64,000 nt of DNA from Phymatolithon calcareum (taxonomy: Eukaryota; Rhodophyta; Florideophyceae; Hapalidiales): assembly GCA_977006965.1 (NCBI GenBank), contig OZ345365.1, positions 496,001 to 560,000 of the forward strand. Direction: 5' to 3'. This document shows, piece by piece, positions 1 to 10,414 of this stretch. Both the position numbers and the translations under genes were made by a program. Positions within the stretch are counted from its first letter, which is position 1; each line of letters begins with the position of its first letter. The notes beneath the pieces are model-generated. The model made no database searches. It worked only from the letters and a program-made list of their open reading frames with translations, and had not been told where the DNA came from.

Positions 1-29
1 AGATTAAGTCTGATATAGCGGGTTTTTCG

Positions 30-86
30 ATAATGGACCGAATAATTGTGCGAAATAATATTTCGCACAAGTATTCGGTCCATTAT
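30..86. repeat. Near-perfect 57-bp palindrome with one-base centre
   Basis: Arms 30-57 and 59-86 are reverse complements at 27 of 28 positions, separated by a single A at 58. No transposon ends or coding sense are visible around it. Confidence 0.9.
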
Positions 87-218
87 GTCTTGTCAACTTC
101 TGCGATTGCCGTCCGGACTCTCGGCGTCCATGGAATCAGGTGCATGGCATACTCTCATCCTGGTTGGATCAACCCCTTGTAGGTCTTCACTGCTTTCAAG
201 GGGCTGAGTGCCCGCAAC

Positions 219-271
219 GAGACACCCAGGGACCTCAGTTGAATCTATCAACTGAGGTCCCTGGGTGTCTC
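219..271. repeat. Perfect 24-bp inverted repeat, 5-base loop
   Basis: Positions 219-242 are the exact reverse complement of 248-271, with loop ATCTA. It lies just outside the left limit of the large inverted duplication. It could act as a terminator-like hairpin, but no gene points into it. Confidence 0.9.
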
Positions 272-689
272 TTTACTTCATAGACCGCGATCTTGGCCTG
301 CGGGATGCGCTTAAGTATCGCACTGCTTTGTGACAGTTGGCGGCGCGATCGGGGTTGTTCCCACGGCCCTATTGAGCCACTGACAGTGTCGGTCACTCCG
401 CAGGTGCTCCTATACAGTTGAGCTGGCCCATGAGCCCCATTCTGTAAGAATCAGTCAGGATTTCCAGGAGCTGGCGTAGTGTGCTATCTACCAGCTGTCA
501 TCTTACATCACATGGACTTCCTCTTATTTGTAATGTATATTCCTCTGGGTTGCGGAACTGCATTGCTCTTGTCTGCACAATATTCGTCAATTCAAACCTT
601 ATCTCTCTCCTCCAGTGTCATTCGTCTTGAAAGTATTTCATATTACTGCACATCAGCTGAATGGTGAGAGCCAATTTGTAGAATTGTAG

Positions 690-1150
690 ATGATGACACT
701 TACCCTCAGCTCGGCCTCACGTGAAAATCGAACACGCCAACTCACGACCAAGATAGATGTGCCCAAGAAGAACTCCGAGCCAGGAAAATTACTTTTTCCG
801 AGAATGGTCTACCGCACCAAGAGTGAGGATGAAAGAAAACAAGCACAGAATTCTCTGCGCAAGATGAGTTGTATTTCACTATCTAAGAAATCTGCCCAAC
901 GTTGATAGAATAGATGAACAGTCAAGGAGCATGGATAGTTAGAACACTCAACAATATCCTGAAGAAGACCACATGGACCCTTACAGAGGAGAACAACGTG
1001 GCTCGAGCCATTGAAGAGATACTGCGAAATTCTGATTAAAGCAACTGAAGGCTCGAGTGTAGTAGAACGCTAAGAAAGGTGCTGACTTTCCTCAAGTTTG
1101 GACACATGTTACCTTCTCAATAAATCCACTTCAAGACGATACTTATCCGA
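690..1150 (+). repeat. Family F repeat, left-arm copy
   Basis: It contains a 71-codon ORF (690-905) matched in reverse orientation at 29,912-30,178 and about 35,500-35,760. It ends in a shared tail: a CTCAAGTT stretch, then TACCTTCTCAATAAATCCAC. The AATAAA and precise shared 3' end suggest a retroposed unit. The ORF differs in frame between copies, so I do not call a gene. Confidence 0.6.
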
Positions 1151-1169
1151 AAATATTTCTTTTATCATG

Positions 1170-1558
1170 TTTTTTTAATTCAAGTTTATTTTTAAGCTTC
1201 ACAGACTTCCGAAGATATGGGCAAGGCCTCCTCTGATGAAACCTACCTTTTTGCAGCTCACGAAACGCCCGCAAGAAAGGCGGACGGGAAATCTCAGGAT
1301 ACAAAGTAATACAATTTCAGTCCTCTACAGGGTTGTTGGTTCATGGACTCGACCGAATCTTGCTTTGCCTTCTGCGAATCAGTACAAGCCTTCTTCGTTC
1401 TCCATGCGTTCTATAGTGTCTTGCCAAATAGTAAGAGCTCATTTAGCTCCGTTTCTGATTCCAGTCTTTTTTCTCCTTCAACGTCATACTCTGCTAGCGT
1501 GCATTCAAGGGTCTCCATTATGCTCTCTGGCTCTGGTGCCAATCTCTTCAGCCATACT
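1170..1558 (-). mobile_element. Non-LTR family A 3' fragment inserted in F
   Basis: The minus strand matches the family A 3' region also seen at 16,254-16,800, 34,896-35,295 and 54,695-55,260. Short repeats resembling a target duplication flank it (CTTTTATCATG at 1159-1169 and CTTTTGTTATATG near 1560-1572). The right arm is uninterrupted at this point, around 29,770-29,790. Confidence 0.65.
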
Positions 1559-1639
1559 GCTTTTGTTATATGCTCCGGTATCATAAAGGGTACGCAAAGA
1601 GTACGACCCGTACTGTACGGGTGTATACGTCATTGTCTT

Positions 1640-1810
1640 TCTTTCTTTATTGCGAGATTTTATTTGAGGTACACAATGTATTCTCCACGTCTGAGGGCCA
1701 TCTGAAATGTTCCCGAGATGTCACTTTGGGTACTTGCGAAGCTGTTCCCCTGTGAACACACCACTACACGGCGACATCCGTGTGCCCTTGACGAAACGTC
1801 ATTCAACACT
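1640..1810 (-). mobile_element. SINE-like/D-tailed retroposon, left-arm copy
   Basis: Reverse complement of a block at 29,550-29,710. It has the internal block GGGCACACGGATGTCGCCGT and ends in CTCGCAATAAAGAAAGAAAG. It shares this body with the B-box-bearing SINE at 21,805-22,065 but lacks the B-box part. Confidence 0.6.
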
Positions 1811-2900
1811 TGCTTGCGACTGGATGTCAAAGTCTTTGCAGAATGTAAAGTAATGAGTAGGGAACGAGGGATGGACAATTTGTTCACGATAGTGATGATC
1901 ATCGTGAGCATATTGAACATCGCTATGAACGCAAACAGGCTCATTGACTACAGACATGGACATCGTGCACCGGTCGAACCTCGTTGACAGCATACGACAA
2001 AGCAGCCTCACATTCTGAACTTACCAAGAGCCAATAGGCCGTGGTATTTGGATAAATTGGAGCCAGTTGACCTCACCGTCGTCTCCGCTCCTCATCCGCG
2101 TCAACGTTCCACCGGCCACACTTTTGTCGTGTACGCTCTTCAAATGCATTTCCATACTTGCTGGAAGACGGTGCCGCGCCCGCTGCTTTGTCGTGTTTAA
2201 GTGTATTTATTGAAAATGTACAATGAAGCCCAACTTGAGGAAAGTTGGCACCCTTCCCGTCGCTTTCTCACAAAGCTGCACGGCTGCGGTGCTCTTGTTT
2301 CATGATGATTGGATCGTGTCTTTTGCCTATCCGCGTGCTGTGTTTCGCTTCGTTTGCAGTGTATAAGTAAACTAGTTCCTTCATCTGACTAAATGAAGGT
2401 GGAAGTTGGTCGAATTTTTTCTGTTCGATTGCTTGGATTCTGCACGAAGTTCTCCCGTTCGTCCCTTCGACCGCGTGGAGTTCTAGAGCTTCTACACCTT
2501 CCTGGGATTCTTTTCGCCTCGACCGCTCGTATCCTACAGGCCCATTTTCGCCTGCGAGTCCTTCGACCAAGCAAAGTCCAAAGTCCTGCACCCCTCCTTG
2601 ACCACAACTGTTTGTTTTGCACGTCGCCTCCAATATTCTATTTTTTGGGGTTTTGTTTTTCTCTCTGTAACACCCTGCGTTACATCTCTTTCCTTCATTC
2701 ATGCTCTCCCGCTCTTTTTCTCTCCTGGTCTACTCGGACCCTTTTGGCTTCGGGTTGTTGTAAAACCTGCCAATATATACCGTACAATTCTGAGAGTACT
2801 CTCTGCGCATTACAACGACTTCCTCGTTTTGAAGCCGCAATTGGTGTCTTCACGGTATGCAAGAGAGTACGTGGGTTCATGAGCTGACACTGAACGAAAA
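1810..2900. other. Unidentified arm module, present three times
   Basis: About 2250-2900 matches 27,500-27,960 plus 29,047-29,140 (inverted) and, more distantly, 18,860-19,200. A conserved minus-strand phrase reads MKELVYLYTANEAKHSTRIG around 2310-2395 and KELALLYATTDSKNSA in the 19-kb copy. Reading frames break elsewhere and no family is recognised. A short tail similar to F (TATTTATTGAAAATGTACAA) lies at about 2200-2225 in reverse. Confidence 0.4.
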
Positions 2901-2937
2901 AGATCGACACGAAAAAGAAGCGTGTGCATAGAATACG

Positions 2938-3237
2938 TTGCATGTGGCGCGGAATCTCTGTTCCCAACAGGATGCCCGGACCACTTTCGTATCGCAACAA
3001 TTATTAAATAATTTGTTCATGGTGTACGCTTTCTACATGCGCGAAGAAAACATTCGAAATTTGCAATCCCCGCGGGCGCACCTTACTCTCCCCCAAGGGC
3101 GGTGGATTAGGATAAGTGGCGGTACAGTGAGAAGGGCGGAATGTTCATTTATTTCGCTCCAAACGGAGAACTTCAAGCCGGACAGCGATGCCGACAATTT
3201 CAGTCTCGCTATTTCGCGTCTGCTGCAAGGGTTTTAG
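2938..3237 (+). pseudogene. Unknown ORF, paired with 27,128-27,397
   Basis: Open for about 99 codons. The first codon at 2938 is an ATG. The C-terminal ~75 residues are matched by the inverted copy: FMVYxFYMRxENIRN, RAHLTLPxG, RISGGTVRRxECS and NFKPDSxAD are shared, and both end at LLQG plus one residue. The N-terminal part differs between arms. It converges on the tandem-repeat protein gene, with 75 bases between the two stops. It may be a last exon or a small decayed gene; the family is not recognised. Confidence 0.4.
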
Positions 3238-3312
3238 AATCAGAGAATAATAGCCATAAGTATGTGCTGGGTGTGAGCATAACGGAGTAACGTTAAGACG
3301 TGCGCATCCATG

Positions 3313-4902
3313 CTATGGCGATAATGGACACGCCGCGTGCTTGCCGGAAATGACCTTTAGCTCTACCTCGCTATTTGCACCAGTGACATGAATCGGGCTT
3401 TTCGCAATGGATCCGTTTACAATGGAAATAGCCCATTGCGACAAGTGCGCATATCTGCTCGATTCAATATTCACGTTCGCGTCCGTTGCGGCAGCAACAC
3501 CCATGATATCAACGAAATTCTCCAGCAATTGACCGTGCGTGATAATCAAGGCGGCACTTGGCACGCAGCGCACGTTTTCCACGTCGTACAAGTCCATCGT
3601 AAGCTTCCCGCGCCTGACGGACTGAGTTCGCCGCCATGGATAACGATCGAGGACTTCGCGTGCGCATTTCCCACATCGCGGGTCACAACTGATACATCTG
3701 TATCCTTCACGAAAGTGACATCCACGACTTTATCAACCAATTCGCCGCCGTAGATGTTCAAAAAGTGTGCCCAACGCACGTTGCCCACCTTCGTAAGGGT
3801 GACGCGTATATCCGAATCGATCAATGCGCCGGTATCCACAACATCATCCACAAGTTCGCCCTTGTTTACGATGACCGAATGTGCATTCACGTTGCGGAGA
3901 TTCACCGCTTCAACCTTGATGTACGAATTATCAACGCGCTTTGCGTTAACGATCTTATCGACAAGCTCTGCGTCGACAATGTGCACCTCACTGCAATCCT
4001 CCACATTCCCGACATTCGTCACATTGACATTGACGTTGGCACCCTGTAGGATTACCGGCATCGAGACAATCATCTGAAAGATGTCCATCGTAAATATGCA
4101 ACTCAGCCACGTTCCGCACATTCGAAACGCCGTTCTTGGTGACGTTCATATACGCGTCACGACCCAGACAACCAGTGTCAACTGTCTCATCATCCAGATG
4201 TCCATCGCGAATCAACACAGTAGCCTGCCCATCGGACCCCTTAACGTTTGCAGAATCCCCAACTTGCATTTCCGCTACACATACTCAGCGCACGAGTCCC
4301 CACGTGGCGAAATATGCACAACATCACTGACCAGCGTTTCCTTCCCGATATGCAAATCGCGCGTCCCAGGCAAAATCTGCACATTCGCCGAGTCCGTAAC
4401 CTCCACAACGACATGCACAGACTGTGCATGTCGTTGTGGAGGTTAGCACAGTATCCCCAACTTGACCATCAATGACCCTTCCAACTACCGCCGTCCTGAT
4501 ATGCTCCACAAGGTGCATGGCATGCCGCTCCCACTCCGGCAGCACGATGCCGACGACAAGTCGCTTCGTGACGTACAAGTTGCCCGCCCCTGCACGCGCA
4601 CGCGCACATGCGCCCCCCGCCCGATGTTGCGCGCGGGTCGGGACAAGACTCAAGCCGCGCATCGCGGTGTCGTGCACGCGATAGTTGCCAGTGTTGCAGA
4701 CGGAAATCGTAAGCGTCGAGTCGGCAGACACGTTTGGCGCTTCCCAATTCGACAGGTTGGAGATGCGCTGCAGGCGCACGCCGTTCGCAGAGAATACTAT
4801 GCTGGAGAAGTTGCCGCAAGGCAGCGAGCGAAGATTCGGCACGCAGCGACGCAGCGACACCACCATGTCGAGGGCGCGGATGAGCAGAAGCGGTGCGAAC
4901 AT
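3313..4902 (-). pseudogene. Degenerate tandem ~38-residue-repeat protein, left copy
   Basis: Reading from an ATG at 4902, the protein starts with a hydrophobic stretch (MFAPLLLIRALDMVV). It then carries roughly nine repeats of 37-42 residues with the pattern [IV]xV-xxx-VGNV-x7-[IV]xxGELVDxxVDxG-xxxDxD, clearest at 3560-4060. The frame changes several times: around 4440-4600, near 4090 between the third and fourth clear repeats, and near 3570. The last part ends in CPLSP and a stop at 3313. Hydrophobic positions alternate as expected for a beta-solenoid; that is inference. The frameshifts near 4090 and 3570 are shared with the right-arm copy, so decay probably predates the duplication. The opposite strand is also largely open here. 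Confidence 0.5.
4397..4445. repeat. Perfect 49-bp palindrome with one-base centre
   Basis: 4397-4420 is the exact reverse complement of 4422-4445, centred on A4421. The right-arm counterpart (about 25,785-25,815) has only one copy of this sequence, so the palindrome arose on the left arm. Confidence 0.95.
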
Positions 4903-4949
4903 CGCAGCCAATACTGCACGGGCGACGCGCGGCGGGTTCAGGGGCTCTG

Positions 4950-5330
4950 ACGGGTGAACAGTTCCTGACGGCCGCAGGACAGGGGGATGGGACGACTGGC
5001 ATTGTGATAGTTTATGATGCCGTCATGCCAACACGTAGCGGTTCGTGAGACGGACGTTTCGAACGCGGGACGCACGGAGTATTTGCACATGCTGGCATTA
5101 TTACGCAGAACTGGCAGTCCCCCTCATGTCTTTTTGTCGCAAGAAGGATGAACCTGTTTCTTTCTGGAATGGATGGATGGATTTCTGTTTTATTGAAGCT
5201 CCCTTAGTCAATTATCATTGCACCTGAGAGACTTTTCGTTGCGCTGCAATCCTTCGCTTACGTTTTCATTTTGATTTCGGACATTTTCTTTGGACGGTAT
5301 CAACTGCCATTTTCTGCATCTCTTTTTGAG
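4950..5330. other. Arm sequence without a recognised gene
   Basis: Matches 24,920-25,240 in reverse. It lies upstream of the repeat-protein gene and would hold its promoter. I see no clear TATA box or other named site. Confidence 0.4.
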
Positions 5331-5466
5331 GTCCGGTTTATACAAGCGTTTTCGACTTCATGTTCGGCCTCTACTGCTTCTACTTTTTAATCATATCCCT
5401 ACTATTCGAAATGACCTCTGCAGTGGTCATTTGGACTTTGGGGGCAAGTTTATGACAAGGTTACGT

Positions 5467-5743
5467 GGCGGCATCATAATGCCTACACGTGTAGCACCGC
5501 ATCCTCCTATTCGCTATTGGTCACTATATGGCCAATCACATTCTTCCACATCTCCCTTTGTAATCTCCTGGATTTTCCAAGCAGTAAAAGGAGGAACCCA
5601 GACAGGAGAGTGAGACAGTTGGTCTGGGGGGTATTTTCGTACCCTTTCATTTTGCCATCTGCGCGCGCGCTCTCCCCACTCGAACACAGCCTTCCGATAC
5701 AGGCGCTCGCTACCGCACGTACACGTCGTACTACCTACCACAG
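5467..5743 (+). repeat. Copia 5' LTR
   Basis: 277 bp, close to 95% identical by eye to the 3' LTR. It ends ..CTACCACA. The 5'-terminal dinucleotide is GG, where the 3' LTR has the expected TG. The neighbouring target duplication supports this boundary. Confidence 0.85.
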
Positions 5744-5758
5744 TTATGGGCCCAGCGC
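5744..5758 (+). promoter_or_regulatory. Primer-binding site, initiator tRNA-Met internal half
   Basis: GTTATGGGCCCAGCG directly follows the LTR. It is complementary to the anticodon stem-loop region of eukaryotic initiator tRNA-Met, not to its 3' end. Drosophila copia and yeast Ty5 are known to prime this way from a half-tRNA. The gag ATG (5746) lies inside the site. Confidence 0.75.
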
Positions 5759-7098
5759 CTGGTTCCTCGAAAGGTCATTCGCCGACAGACACTCCCATGT
5801 TCAGTCCAACCGAGGACATGGAGGTCTGGCGTTGCGAGATTTCTAGATGGGTGACCACCATCTCGGAAGCCGCAAAGAAGGGCACAGACCGCGTCTACCA
5901 GACTGTATTCGCCACGTTAGCTCGTCAGCTATACGATCGAGGTCTGCCCACGGCTCAGAAGTCTATCGTCGATGAGGCTCATTCTCACGGCCTTGCAGAT
6001 TTCGATCAGGAAGACCAAATTGAAGCTGTAAGGGAAATAGTCAACATAATTGCTGTTGAACCACCCATTGCAGTCGTCACCAGACTGATAGCTTCCTTCC
6101 ATGCGGTCACAAACTGCCGTCGTCGTAAGGGAGAGGATCTTCAGACCTTCGTCTCTAGGTTCCGTGGTCTTGCAGCTGAACATCTAATGCACGCAGGAAC
6201 ATCTGCCTCGTCCCAAGTTCGGGAAGTTCTGGCGATCACACTGCTCAATAATGCATCACTCAGCGAGGATACCCTGACTAGTGCTAAGCTTCAGTTGATC
6301 GGGTTCGCCGAGTCCCGCAAGCGGAACGAACCTGATCCCTCTCTTCGTCTGAGTCCTGCAGATCATTCGAAGGTTGAGCACGTTTTAGGTCAGCATAAAG
6401 AGCTTCGGGAGGATCGATCCTTGCAGATCTATAAGAAGGACACCCTCCAGAAAGCAGCTCGCAAAGCAGTTCACGTTCGATCCAAACTAAACGAATTAGT
6501 GAACGATCTGGGGTCTGTTGCGAAAAGCGTCAAAGAATTGAATAAGCCATCTGATAAGGCCGCCAATCAGATGCTTTTCAGTTCCGGAACCCGATGCCGT
6601 CTTCATCTTGATGACGCTGTTGCAGTCTTGCGCAACATTTCCTCCTCACCGAAACCATCCGTTTCGATGACCCCTGCAGAGATCGAAAATCTTATCGGTC
6701 AGAGGGTAAATAAGGCCCTACTGGCGTTTAACTCTTCATCGAGAGAGAATTCGCAGCTCAAGAATCGCGAATCTAGCCTTCAAAATCGCAAAACATCCAC
6801 GCAGCAGAGACCCTCACTTCCCTCACGATTGCAAGGGCGTATTGGGAAGCGCCGAAACAATCGCTCGACACGTCCTCCTCGTGTCGGACCAAGTGGTTCT
6901 GCATCATTCTGCTACGACTGTGGCTCCTCAAAGCACAAACGTGGACATGATTCTTGTCCTCAGCCATCGCTTGTCACGAAGCAGATCCGCTCTCAAGGCG
7001 GGTACGATAATCCTGCTGAGAAAAAGGATCGATCAAGCTCTGAACAAGACCAGCATTTTCGAATGGGCTCCAACCCTTCCAAGCACAGACATGCCTAA
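5746..7098 (+). CDS. gag: Copia Gag polyprotein
   Basis: 450 codons, intact. Gag forms the virus-like particle and packages element RNA. The N-terminal half is the helical capsid-like region typical of copia Gag. The C-terminal 130 residues are basic and end with a zinc-knuckle-like motif, CYDCGSSKHKRGHDSC (residues 389-404). Its histidine-to-last-cysteine spacing is six residues, not the canonical four, so it may be altered. The ATG overlaps the primer-binding site, as in Drosophila copia. Pol follows in a different frame. Confidence 0.8.
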   Translation: MGPAPGSSKGHSPTDTPMFSPTEDMEVWRCEISRWVTTISEAAKKGTDRVYQTVFATLARQLYDRGLPTAQKSIVDEAHSHGLADFDQEDQIEAVREIVNIIAVEPPIAVVTRLIASFHAVTNCRRRKGEDLQTFVSRFRGLAAEHLMHAGTSASSQVREVLAITLLNNASLSEDTLTSAKLQLIGFAESRKRNEPDPSLRLSPADHSKVEHVLGQHKELREDRSLQIYKKDTLQKAARKAVHVRSKLNELVNDLGSVAKSVKELNKPSDKAANQMLFSSGTRCRLHLDDAVAVLRNISSSPKPSVSMTPAEIENLIGQRVNKALLAFNSSSRENSQLKNRESSLQNRKTSTQQRPSLPSRLQGRIGKRRNNRSTRPPRVGPSGSASFCYDCGSSKHKRGHDSCPQPSLVTKQIRSQGGYDNPAEKKDRSSSEQDQHFRMGSNPSKHRHA

Positions 7099-7106
7099 CA
7101 TCTGGC

Positions 7107-9560
7107 GTTGGAGCCCCATCCGATGTTAGTCCATCCCTCCTGGGTCCAAATCCAGTCCTTGACATCGGTTGTCCGTGTAGTGTCGGCGGAATCGAATCTG
7201 CTGCTGCCCTTTGTATTGCTATGGGAATTGATCTTGTTCTACATCCTCTTGATTGTGCTCCATTCTAACATGCCTACGGTCCGAAAGGCAGTGATCCCAA
7301 GCTGACCATAGCTTTGTGGAAGCTCAATACCACAGATCTCAATGGTCGAAATGTCCAGCTGCCTTTCTATCTCACAAAAGGTGACGGTCCTTTGCTTCTT
7401 GGTAATCATATACTTTCTCGATCCAATTTGTTCGGGGACCAAAATCTTCTCGAAATTCCGTCCAATGTTCTCAATCTGTCTCTTCACCGCTTGATTCTTC
7501 CTACATATACTTCAGGAGACAAAAACACTCTTCGAACTTATTTGCACCTTGTTACATCCCAATCGAAGGCATTTAAGTCATTCTTTACCTCCACCAAATC
7601 ATTTTATTCTTCTGCTTTGCTGGACAGGGAAGCTCCGTTTCTATCTTCCACTTCCTCATCCTACCCGAGCATTTCCGACTCAAAAGTCGCCCGAAACTTC
7701 GCAACAAAGCTCCACGTTTACACACACCTCACTGTCCGGGACATGCGTGAGATATGTAAACGAGCTGGAATTTACACTCCTATCCTTCAAAATGCACTCG
7801 AGTGGGCATATGCAAAGTGCACTAGTTGCAAACAGACTGGACGTCCGCTAAATGCGAAAAAGGTATCCTTAAGCAAGATCCTTGCTACCTTCAATGAACA
7901 CCTCCAGCTTGACTTCATGTAGGTTCAAGAGCTTGGAAACCTCCGCATTCTTCACATGAAAGACGTTGCGACTGGCTTTTCTGCTACCGTCCTCATGTCT
8001 TCCCGTGATATGGACGATGTGTTCAAAATGGTTATTACGCACTGGTTCAATGTGTATGGTCCACCTCGAACCACTTCCGGAGATCCAGAGTTTAACAATG
8101 AGGTTATTAGATCCATGTGAAAATTCCATCACTGTTCATTTGATCCGAGACCTGCACGACGGCACAACAAGATTGGCTCCGTCGAATCCGGTAACGCTAC
8201 CATCCGACTCTTCGTACAGCGTTTAATCAAAGACGAACAGCATCTTCGCAGCGTGCGAGGAATTTACAAGTCAGACTATGAGATTCTCTCAAGGGCTACT
8301 TTCCTCAAAAACGTCCTTCATGGTGGAAAGATCCTGAGCAGCTTTGAGCTCGCTAGAGGATACACTCCATCTCTCTGTGGTCTACCAAAGAGTGCGCTCA
8401 CCGACAAGATAGTCACATCGCATCACAAACAGGTTTCATGGAGAGCTCTCAGCTTGCTCTTAACCACAAAGAACGTTCATCCGGTTGGCCAACACATCCT
8501 AACGCCAAAGACCCGGTTTACTATTTCAAGAAAGAGACCAAATTCGGAAAATGGCATCTGGGTTTCGTCCTTAAAGCAGAAAAGTATTTTGCGCTCATCT
8601 GCAATACTTCAAAGCTCAAGGGTTGGCCATTCCAAGTGGCATACGAGGACATTCGTCTGGCTCCATCCTCCTCACTTCTTCACGAGCTCGACGTCCTTGA
8701 GCTCGGAGAACTTTCTTTCGTTGGCCCCGATGATGACCCAAATCCGGTACCAGAGATTAATGACCCAATTTCAAGTCCCGGAAATAACACTGGGGATTCC
8801 GACAGCTCTTCTGTTCAAGAGGAACACGCTCTATGGTCCATGCATCCTCTTTCCTGCTCTTTCTTCGGTTCCGTTTCTTTATCTGATAAGAAGGTGAATG
8901 TCCCCTCCATGGATATCGGCACTGTTTCAACCGCCTTCGATCAGTCCAAAGACATTGGAGAGTATCCCTCAAGACGTCCTAATGAAATTCCTTGTTCTTT
9001 GGAATCTTCTGAACAACGGATACTTCACAGAATAAGAGAAATCATAGGACTCTCTCCTGTCTCAGAAACTAAATTGCAGTTCGCACCGAGATGGATTCTC
9101 GATAAGGCAATTGCAAAAGAAAAGAGCAACTACGTCGATAAAGGAGCCTTCATTCCTGTAAGCTTTCAGCACGTGCCACGGGGATCCAACATAATCAGCT
9201 CCCATCACTTTTTCGAAATCAAGAACGATGGTATCCAAGGCAAGCTGAAGCTGAAATGCAGACTCGTTCCACACGGAAATCGCGACAAGGAAAAGGAAGA
9301 GCTTCGGAAAGACTATTCAACGGCACAGTTTTTTGGAATACGGATACTCCTTTCTTTGGCTGCGCTTATGCATTTCAGGCTTGCAACCATCGATATCCCT
9401 GGGGCCTATCTACAAGCAGGAACGCTTCAGCGCGATATATACATGCGCCGACCAAAAGGTTGGTCAGACTATATTGATGAAGTCTGGAAGCTCATCAAAC
9501 CTGCCTATGGTCCTGTCGAGTCAGGACGTCTCTGGCAGCTCTGTGTGGAAGACTGGATGT
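7107..9560 (+). pseudogene. pol: Copia Pol: protease, integrase, partial RT
   Basis: The protease is recognised from DIGCPCSVGG (catalytic Asp codon at 7161). The integrase has the HHCC zinc module (HVYTH..CTSC, about 7710-7830) and D, D, E at codons 7911, 8082 and 8184, a D-x33-E spacing. The RT N-terminal part (8438 on) includes GKLKLKCRLVPHG, RKDYSTAQF and the motif A block TIDIPGAYLQAG. In-frame stops occur near 7265, at 7920 and near 8118, and the frame shifts near 8430. Homology stops at about 9560, before the YVDD box, so the element cannot make active RT. Confidence 0.85.
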
Positions 9561-9727
9561 CAGTAGCGCAGGCCGCCGTCTTCTTTCTGCTCCACCCAGC
9601 ACGCCGTCATCCCGTGCACCCTGGCCTCCCCAGGATGCTTGACGGCGCGCGCAGCCTTCGTAGCGTGTTCCTTCTTCGGAGCTCTTCCACCCGTGGACTT
9701 ACTCGCTGTCTGCTTGGTGACCGCCAT
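9560..9727 (-). pseudogene. Histone H3 N-terminal tail fragment inside copia
   Basis: A 55-codon minus-strand ORF starts with ATG at 9727. Its residues after Met match the universally conserved H3 tail at about 20 of 26 positions (AVTKQTASKSTGGRAPKK, then EHATKAAR). K4, K9, K18 and K23 are kept; R2, R8, K14 and K27 are changed. After AAR, similarity to H3 fades and the histone-fold domain is absent. It lies antisense to pol, where the RT 3' half should be. GC-rich codons fit a histone gene origin. It is probably a captured, rearranged H3 segment, though a diverged H3 variant exon is possible. Confidence 0.75.
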
Positions 9728-10126
9728 GTTGCGACCGACTGTCCAAACACCGGAAGGGGTTGCGGGGCCGATCGTCAGTGACAGACACCTTCCGCTAGCA
9801 CATCCCACGCCGCACGCACCGGTGTTTGGCTATCATGCCGCGGCGGCCGCAGATCGCTAAAAGTCCAACGGTTGCTCTCGGAACTCGCTCGGGCCGTCGC
9901 TCACGTTGCGTGGATAGTCGCCGTGTTGTTCGCGCGCGTGTCCGCTCGTTGGTTTGCTCGCTCGTGCTGTCGTTTCGCTCGCGTGCGGTGGTTGCGCAGT
10001 TTGGAGGTTGGCCCTTGGACGTACCTCCACTGTCAGCAATATTTGATATTTTATGTCCAAAACGCCACGTGTGCCTCCACGTGTATACTTTTCCCGCCAT
10101 TTCTGGGCATCCCCCGAAATAACGCC
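9728..10126. other. Foreign filler between H3 fragment and copia 3' LTR
   Basis: GC-rich sequence without similarity to copia RNase H. It would be the 5' flank of the H3-like ORF, so it may be captured histone promoter DNA. I found no firm promoter motif. Confidence 0.35.
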
Positions 10127-10138
10127 AAGAGGGAGGGG
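10127..10138 (+). promoter_or_regulatory. Polypurine tract of copia
   Basis: AAGAGGGAGGGG abuts the 3' LTR (TGTGGCATC). Plus-strand DNA synthesis primes from such a tract in LTR elements. Confidence 0.8.
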
Positions 10139-10414
10139 TGTGGCATCATAATGCCTACACGTGTAGCACCGCATCTTCCTATTCGCTATTGGTCACTATA
10201 TGGCCAATCACATTCTTCCACATCTCCCTTTGTAATCTCCCGGATTTTCCAAGCAGGAAAAGGAGGAACCCAGAAAGAAGAGTGAGACAGGGGGTCTGGG
10301 GGGTATTTTCGTACTCTTTCATTTTGCCATCTGCGCGCGCGCTCTCCCCACTCGAACACAGCCTTCCGATACAGGCGCTTGCTACCACACGTACACGTCG
10401 TACTACCTACCACA
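10139..10414 (+). repeat. Copia 3' LTR
   Basis: 276 bp, begins TG and ends CA. It is followed by the target duplication TACGT. Confidence 0.9.

Larger units (their letters stand above)
5467..10414 (+). mobile_element. Ty1/copia LTR retrotransposon, decayed
   Basis: Two LTRs (5467-5743 and 10,139-10,414) are flanked by a perfect 5-bp target duplication TACGT (5462-5466 and 10,415-10,419). The order is LTR, primer site, gag, protease, integrase, RT, LTR, as in Pseudoviridae-type elements (integrase before RT). Pol has several stops and one or more frameshifts. The RT 3' half and RNase H are missing and are replaced by foreign sequence including a histone H3 fragment. The element sits inside the palindromic-end transposon. 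Confidence 0.9.

Noticed and set aside
2393-2887. 164-codon plus-strand ORF in the left arm
   Set aside because: The right-arm counterpart keeps homology only in pieces across frames and has no ATG-led equivalent. It is rich in Ser, Phe and Leu, as expected of an antisense shadow of the minus-strand module.
4241-5002. Arg/Ala-rich ORFs on both strands of the GC-rich 4.5-5.0 kb stretch
   Set aside because: They are alternative frames of the repeat-protein N-terminal region and are not conserved as proteins between arms.
9795-10174. Overlapping ORFs around 9.8-10.2 kb
   Set aside because: They cross the copia 3' LTR boundary and are open mainly because the sequence is GC-rich.
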